Positions 58,035 to 64,000 of a DNA stretch of 64,000 nucleotides are shown here, in pieces. Numbering within the stretch: the stretch's first letter is position 1; each line of letters begins with the position of its first letter. The stretch comes from Rhodoferax sp. Lineage in GTDB: Bacteria; Pseudomonadota; Gammaproteobacteria; Burkholderiales; Burkholderiaceae_C. The notes under the pieces are model-generated. The model did not search any database. It was not told the origin of the DNA and was given only the letters and a program-made list of their open reading frames with translations. A program made the position numbers and the translations under genes. Where the stretch lies: positions 31,768-95,767 of the forward strand of contig NZ_JAURYQ010000021.1 in the NCBI RefSeq assembly GCF_030653815.1, written 5' to 3'.

Positions 58035-58454
58035 TCATGGTGATACCCCTTCAATACCGTTACGCTTCGCTTCATCAGGGGCTACGCCCCCGATACCCCG
58101 GTAAAGCGGGTACTGCGGTCGCCAGTTGGCCGGCAGGTCTTCACGCAGGCACCTGGCGTAGTGCTGCGCACCGGCCGGGGCGCAGGCAATGCCCAGGTGC
58201 TGCGCCCGCCCGGCCACCAGCACCTCGAAGGCCGAGGCCAGTTCTTGAACAAACAAGGCTTGCACGTTGGACGGCCAGTCGCTCGGGTCGCTCAAGCCAT
58301 GCGTGGCCGCGCTGTAGGCCGTCTGAGCCATTTTTTGGACCTCGGCAAGGCTCAGCCAGCCCCACGGCTTGGCGACCGCTTGCAGGCCGTTTTTGCGCCG
58401 TTGACGGAATGCGGCCTTGTGCTTGAGGGCCTGATCGTGGTTTTTGGTGCTCAT
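58035..58454 (-). CDS. Element 2 cargo protein, 139 aa, unknown
   Basis: A protein with a basic N-terminus (STKNHDQALKHKAAFRQRRKNGLQ) and a helical middle (LAEVQKMAQTAYSAATHGLS, VQALFVQELASAFEVLVAGRAQHLG). Its last residues (DEAKRNGIEGVSP) are encoded by the shared backbone. ATG 58454 overlaps the activator stop by 4 bp. No family recognised; it occupies the slot that holds two different genes in element 1. Confidence 0.65.
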   Translation of the reverse strand: MSTKNHDQALKHKAAFRQRRKNGLQAVAKPWGWLSLAEVQKMAQTAYSAATHGLSDPSDWPSNVQALFVQELASAFEVLVAGRAQHLGIACAPAGAQHYARCLREDLPANWRPQYPLYRGIGGVAPDEAKRNGIEGVSP

Positions 58455-59047
58455 TTGCCACCCCCAAAACTGCCCGAACTGGCGGGGCTGAATTTGTAAC
58501 AAAACGCCGAAAAATTCTCATTTTTGGGAAAAAAGGAACGTGTAACAGGCCCGTCCCTGTTTTCGGGGTCCGGGATGACGCCGCCCCGGGCGGCCACTGG
58601 CGCGTCCTCCCGTGTCGCCGCCAACCCGTCGCCAGCCCTGATCGCCAGCTGGCGCAACTGGGCTTCACGGTCGGCCATGGTCTTGAAACACCGTGCCTGA
58701 CGCACCAGCAGACCCCACCAGCTCGAATCGTTGGGTTTGAAGCCGTGGCCCTCTGGTGACCACAGTTGGCCACTGTGCATGTGCCAGCCATCCCAGCCAT
58801 TGGCCGGCAGCTCTGAGCCGGTCAGGATGCGCAGCAGCCGGTAAGCTGAATACGGGATCAGGGTTTTTCCGGAAACCCAGTACCGCACGGTGCGCGGATT
58901 GACGTGCAACATTTTCCCGGTGGACTCGGGGGTCAGGCCCAGATCGGCGAGCATGATTTTGAGCCGTGCGCTCAGCAAAAGACGGGTTTGCCGTGCCTTC
59001 GATGGCTTGCGTTTGCTGGCATCGTACTTTATACGATGTATATTATG
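58451..59047 (-). pseudogene. Xer activation factor of element 2, start codon removed at dif
   Basis: The body (NPRTVRYWVSGKTLIPYSAY, then the WDGW and WSPEGHGF block) is nearly identical to the intact copy, and the stop is at 58451. In frame toward dif there is no ATG before TAA at 59048-59050; the only options are a TTG at 58978, which would remove about 30 residues, or internal codons. The C-terminus differs from element 1, ending with a longer unrelated tail (PENRDGPVTRSFFPKNENF). Probably silent or weakly expressed while integrated. Confidence 0.75.
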
Positions 59048-59053
59048 TTAAGT
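59026..59053 (+). other. dif: Chromosome dimer resolution site dif
   Basis: XerC arm ACTTTATACGA (59026-59036), central TGTATA (59037-59042), XerD arm TTATGTTAAGT (59043-59053). The central region equals that of E. coli dif and the XerD arm differs from it at one base. The XerC arm is divergent but identical to the left boundary at 56585. GGGCAGGG octamers on the plus strand to the left and an inverted CCCTGCCC at 59147-59154 on the right support it. Confidence 0.85.
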
Positions 59054-59079
59054 TAAAGAGCAAGACAATGCGTTGAAGA

Positions 59080-59994
59080 TCAGCGAACCACAAATGAGAC
59101 GATGGGCGCGCTCGGATCGCTGAACGAGGTTCCCAGGGCAATCTGGCCCTGCCCGTGCAACACACATTCATCACGACGCAGCATCAGGTCGGCGCCGCTA
59201 CCGGCAAAACGGACCCAACTGCCATAAGAACTTTCGTCGACCAGCATGAAGCTGCCGTTGCGCCAAACAATGCTGGCATGGGTTCGTGACACGCGCGGGT
59301 CGTTGACGATAAAGTCCACCTGACGAAAGCGCCCGATGTGAATAGGCAACTCGAAGGCCTGGAAGGCTTGATGGTGCTCGTTGAAAGACAATGAAATTTG
59401 CCCGCCCAGGGCATCAAGGTCGGCTCTTTCCGTGGCGTGATTGGTGGGTGCCTGGATCGTGAAGTAATCAGAATTTTCATCTTCCTGCCACTCAATCTGG
59501 TACACGTTGCAAGGTTCCGAGCGACCCCGTATGGCAATCGGTCCCAAAAACCGGAAATGAACATCGTTCAACTTCGGGCTGTTTTCAATCGCTTTGTCAT
59601 TCACCCAGATCTGATGCGGACCTGTGAGCTCACTCAAGCGTGACGCCGTGTTGACGGCGTCACCGTAACAATCATCGTCCACCAGAATCACGTCACCACG
59701 CACCACCCCTATGCGCAAGGGCATGTAAAGCTGGGGCGGCAAGGTAGCCAGGCGCGACTGGTGACTGCGTTGGATGTCGACCACCGCTGCGATGGCTTCC
59801 GAACTTTTCTTGAAGGTGGCCAGCACGCCATCTCCCAGCAGTTTGACCACCTTGCCACCGTTCGCCGTGATCTTTTCGGCGACCCAATTGGTGGCCTGGG
59901 TCACGGCTTCGGTGGCCTTGACATTGCCAAGCGATTCGAACACTCCTGTGCTTCCAAACAGATCGGCAAAGACAACAGTGGAGTGAACAGCCAT
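59080..59994 (-). CDS. Class III adenylate/guanylate cyclase fused to an FHA domain
   Basis: A 304-residue protein. Residues 1-175 are a class III cyclase domain with metal-binding D11 in VVFADLFGSTG and D55 in KLLGDGVLATF, plus YGDAVNTASRLSELTGP. Residues ~205-300 are an FHA phosphothreonine-binding domain (LPIHIGRFRQVDFIVNDPRVSRTHASIVWRNGSFMLVDESSYGSWVRF). No membrane helix is present. Catalytic activity is plausible because both metal aspartates remain; the nucleotide used is not clear. It is the first host gene to the right of dif. Confidence 0.88.
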   Translation of the reverse strand: MAVHSTVVFADLFGSTGVFESLGNVKATEAVTQATNWVAEKITANGGKVVKLLGDGVLATFKKSSEAIAAVVDIQRSHQSRLATLPPQLYMPLRIGVVRGDVILVDDDCYGDAVNTASRLSELTGPHQIWVNDKAIENSPKLNDVHFRFLGPIAIRGRSEPCNVYQIEWQEDENSDYFTIQAPTNHATERADLDALGGQISLSFNEHHQAFQAFELPIHIGRFRQVDFIVNDPRVSRTHASIVWRNGSFMLVDESSYGSWVRFAGSGADLMLRRDECVLHGQGQIALGTSFSDPSAPIVSFVVR

Positions 59995-60054
59995 TAAAGA
60001 TTAATCCTTCATCCTATGGCGCGAGTTTAGGCCAATCTACCTGTCTTGCCACTC

Positions 60055-61507
<1,453 letters not shown>

Positions 61508-61681
61508 AACAACGCAAGAAATAACTTGTTTATTTTCAAACACTTACGTCTCCTGAAATTGAGTGTGTAACTCTTGTGTGAAAAACCATTCAAACAAAGC
61601 AAAACAACGCTTGCTCTTTTGCTTGAATTTTACACGCTGTGTTGACACTTAGCTTAATCGAGGATGTGACTAAGTGAGGCA

Positions 61682-63775
61682 CTAAAACGTACGCTCAACT
61701 CTAACAATAAAAACCATATCAGGCTTTCTTTTAGTCTCACTAATTTGCTCAGGCAAAGTATTAAGCTTATCGGCCCAATGACCAACATAACGGACTTCTT
61801 TGAACGTGGCGTTGAAGTACTGCTTTAAAGCACCCGCAAATGAGTCACCAACTACCCATACATATTGATTAGATAAGGGCTTTTCATTTGTCACAACTGT
61901 AGCAGAGCCAAAAGCTGTCTTCTGTTCATCGGAAATTTCCTTCAGGCTCAATGAAGGCTCATTGCGCCAAACAACATTCCAATTATCAAAAGAAGAAAGG
62001 GGGAAATCCTTGAGCTTAGAAATTCCGATTAAATCTCCCCCATACGGCGCACCCAGCTCGAAATCAACACTTGGTGTTGAAATGTTTAACAACTTGGAGA
62101 GCCCATCAAATACTACAAAGGCGCCCTTATTATTCCAGTGCGTGTCAGTCCTCCAATATAAAAAATCATCAGATTTTTTAGTAGCGATCAAATCATAAGA
62201 TGGATCATAAACCGTAAGTGTTGGAATATCTCTTAGCTTATTGAGGAAAAAACTACTGTACTTAGCATCTGAAGGAGTAAGCTTCTCCGGCAAATATTCA
62301 GGATAGATACTAGATTTGTTTGGGCCAAGGATTAAAACTGTTTTAACACCATACTTTGATCCTGTTTCTGAAATTTTAGAAAAACTATTTTTTACAGCAT
62401 TTACTTGCTCATCACTAGGCTTACTCGATAGCTTAAGTTTCGCAACTGTGTTGTCATAAGCATTACCAAGAAACAGCCAGTCTTGCTTACCCTGATACCA
62501 AGACAAAGAACAACCTAAACCGTGCTCAAAGCCTTTCCTTTGGAACAGCATATCTTCAAACCCTCTATGCTTACAAAGATCAACCTTACTATATGAGTAA
62601 TACCCTACAGATACAACAATAGTCATAAGCACAACAAGCACCGTAACTTTAGTATTCCCGCCTTTACCCAAGCGTATGGGGCGTTCAACAAGCTTGTATG
62701 TAAGCCAAGCCAGCGCTATCGATAGGACTACTGCGGCAATGCGTATGTTACGACTTGGCACTTCACTCTCAACTATTCGAGCGAAAGACAACAGCGGCCA
62801 GTGCCACAAGTAAAGAGGAAAGCTGATTAAGCCAAACCAAACAGCAATCTTATTAGAAAGTATCTTGCGATTAATCCAAGCCTTAGGTCCAGCAAGAATG
62901 ATTAAAATTGCGCCCAAAACTGGGATAACAGCCCACTTGCCAGGAAAACTTACATCTTTTGTTATTCGCCAAAATCCATATGCCAAAAGTAAGCTACCAG
63001 CAAAAGAAATAATGTTAGATAGAGTCTTACCATCTATTTCAATAGCTTCGCTATAGATTACTTTGGCAAGCCAGCCGTCTATCTTTAGCGTGTAAGAGTG
63101 AAAGGCATTTTTCTTGTAGATTGCGAACCAAGCCAAAAGACTTCCGCTTAACAACTCCCAAAACCTAGTTTGCGGCGAATAGAACGTTGCGACTGAGTCC
63201 TGCTTAATGCCTTTCAGGTTAAGGCCAAAAGAAATTAACGCAACAATAACAGTCAATGTAAGAAGGTTGAATTTTCGCTTCCAGGCAAACCATAAGACAA
63301 ATGGCCAGATGATGTAAAACTGTTCTTCAATCCCCAAGCTCCATAGATGTAACAATGGCTTAGTCTCTGCCGAATTGTCGAAGTAGCCTGCCTCACTCCA
63401 CAAAACTAAATTTGAAACAAAACCAGCACCTGCGGCAATGTGCTTACCTAACTGCTTGAACTCATCAGCAAGTAACGCAAACCATCCAAAAGCAAAACTT
63501 GCTATCAGTACCAACAACAAAGCCGGAAAGATGCGCTTAATGCGCCTAGCGTAGAACTCAGCGAAGCTGAACGTACCCCTATCTAAGTTCTCAAAGATGA
63601 TTGTCGAAATCAGAAAACCAGAAATAACGAAGAAGACATCGACTCCGATGAACCCGCCTTTCATCCAAGCTGGAAAGGCGTGGTAGGCTACTACGGACAG
63701 TACAGCGACAGCTCTTAAGCCGTCAATGTCGGGGCGATACTTCGGATGTGACAGATGCGGAGTCGGTGTTGTCAT
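61682..63775 (-). CDS. Membrane acyltransferase (acyltransferase-3, OafA-like) with C-terminal AlgX/SGNH-like domain
   Basis: A 697-residue protein. Residues ~10-380 are an acyltransferase-3 domain with about ten helices, opening with YRPDIDGLRAVAVLSVVAYHAFP (catalytic-type His) and GFIGVDVFFVISGFLIST, then RRIKRIFPALL. The C-terminal ~300 residues are periplasmic and resemble AlgX/AlgJ SGNH domains, with GDSFAGALKQYF (Ser) and WRTDTHWNNKGA (Asp and His). Such two-part proteins O-acetylate surface polysaccharides such as O-antigen. Base composition is unlike neighbouring genes, indicating transfer. Confidence 0.88.
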   Translation of the reverse strand: MTTPTPHLSHPKYRPDIDGLRAVAVLSVVAYHAFPAWMKGGFIGVDVFFVISGFLISTIIFENLDRGTFSFAEFYARRIKRIFPALLLVLIASFAFGWFALLADEFKQLGKHIAAGAGFVSNLVLWSEAGYFDNSAETKPLLHLWSLGIEEQFYIIWPFVLWFAWKRKFNLLTLTVIVALISFGLNLKGIKQDSVATFYSPQTRFWELLSGSLLAWFAIYKKNAFHSYTLKIDGWLAKVIYSEAIEIDGKTLSNIISFAGSLLLAYGFWRITKDVSFPGKWAVIPVLGAILIILAGPKAWINRKILSNKIAVWFGLISFPLYLWHWPLLSFARIVESEVPSRNIRIAAVVLSIALAWLTYKLVERPIRLGKGGNTKVTVLVVLMTIVVSVGYYSYSKVDLCKHRGFEDMLFQRKGFEHGLGCSLSWYQGKQDWLFLGNAYDNTVAKLKLSSKPSDEQVNAVKNSFSKISETGSKYGVKTVLILGPNKSSIYPEYLPEKLTPSDAKYSSFFLNKLRDIPTLTVYDPSYDLIATKKSDDFLYWRTDTHWNNKGAFVVFDGLSKLLNISTPSVDFELGAPYGGDLIGISKLKDFPLSSFDNWNVVWRNEPSLSLKEISDEQKTAFGSATVVTNEKPLSNQYVWVVGDSFAGALKQYFNATFKEVRYVGHWADKLNTLPEQISETKRKPDMVFIVRVERTF

Positions 63776-63896
63776 TTCAGCTAGCTTTACGTGTAACTTT
63801 AACTTCGCAGCCCTAAAAAATCAACAACTTAGCGATTTTGTGGAACTTTTGTGTAAGTAGAAAACCTATATAAATCAACTACTTACGTTTCTAAAG

Positions 63897-64000
63897 TCAC
63901 TCCCACTCGATGGTGGCGGGGGGTTTGCTGCTCACGTCGTACGTCACCCGGTTGATGCCGCGGACTTCATTGATGATGCGGCTCGACACTTTCTTCAACA
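63897..64000 (-). CDS. guaA: GMP synthase GuaA, C-terminal end (partial)
   Basis: The frame enters from the right edge and reads [21 protein letters not shown], then [12 protein letters not shown] and TGA at 63897-63899. [16 protein letters not shown] is the invariant C-terminus of glutamine-hydrolysing GMP synthase. The rest lies outside the window. Confidence 0.95.
   Translation of the reverse strand, partial: LKKVSSRIINEVRGINRVTYDVSSKPPATIEWE

Larger units (their letters stand above)
57808..59036. mobile_element. Xer-integrated micro-element 2 (IMEX-like, about 1.2 kb)
   Basis: Bounded by the middle site and by dif itself (1229-bp repeat distance). It shares the activator gene, left-end promoter region and hairpin terminator with element 1. 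It carries a different 139-residue cargo gene and an extra hairpin of about 50 bp near its left end. Confidence 0.8.

Overview
The window is chromosomal DNA of a high-GC betaproteobacterium. Gene content and order (dapC-dapD-pilU-dapE-prmB, hda-HAD-pcnB-folK, mltG-tmk-holB-tatD, class I fumarase next to murI, tadA next to the end of guaA) fit Burkholderiales, most likely a Comamonadaceae member near Rhodoferax or Polaromonas. That placement is inference from synteny and protein style, not from a marker-gene search.

Layout. 1-4.5 kb: end of a flavodoxin-type reductase, rlmB, and a dTDP-rhamnose operon (rfbBDAC, minus strand). 4.6-14.7 kb: an ABC-F ATPase, then a minus-strand run dapC-dapD-pilU-dapE-prmB for lysine/peptidoglycan precursors, and murI overlapping a class I fumarase. 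14.7-22.1 kb: a six-gene Mrp Na+/H+ antiporter operon with A and B fused, and a qmcA/nfeD membrane pair. 22.2-30.0 kb: a PLP amino-acid decarboxylase, trifunctional putA with its own predicted operators, and an orphan branched-chain amino-acid binding protein. 30.0-34.1 kb: the three-gene AmmeMemoRadiSam system and an MFS transporter. 34.2-40.4 kb: purM and an AI-2E-hda-HAD-pcnB-folK operon. 40.4-48.5 kb: a transglutaminase / circularly permuted [14 protein letters not shown] / DUF2126 cluster interrupted by a proQ-like gene. 48.6-56.6 kb: an esterase, a diguanylate cyclase, ygfZ, the mltG-tmk-holB-tatD operon and a secreted ankyrin protein.

56.58-59.05 kb is the most unusual part. A 28-bp chromosomal dif site (59026-59053) sits at the right end of two tandem Xer-integrated micro-elements of about 1.2 kb. 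Each carries a homologue of the VC1465/XafT family of Xer activation factors. The attachment site lies inside the 5' coding region of that gene. The left boundary therefore keeps only an orphan start, the middle junction has an intact gene, and the copy at dif has lost its start codon. The two elements share this backbone and a hairpin terminator but carry different small cargo genes. FtsK-orienting GGGCAGGG octamers point toward dif from the left, and the nearest one on the right is inverted, which supports this being the replication terminus.

59.1-64 kb: a class III cyclase-FHA fusion, ldcA, tadA, then an AT-rich insertion carrying one two-domain acyltransferase between tadA and guaA. The last codons of guaA are duplicated at the insertion's far edge, as expected for integration into the 3' end of guaA.

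At least three families of short palindromic repeats are scattered between genes. One copy lies in frame inside putA, and a similar element lies in frame in the N-terminus of amrA.
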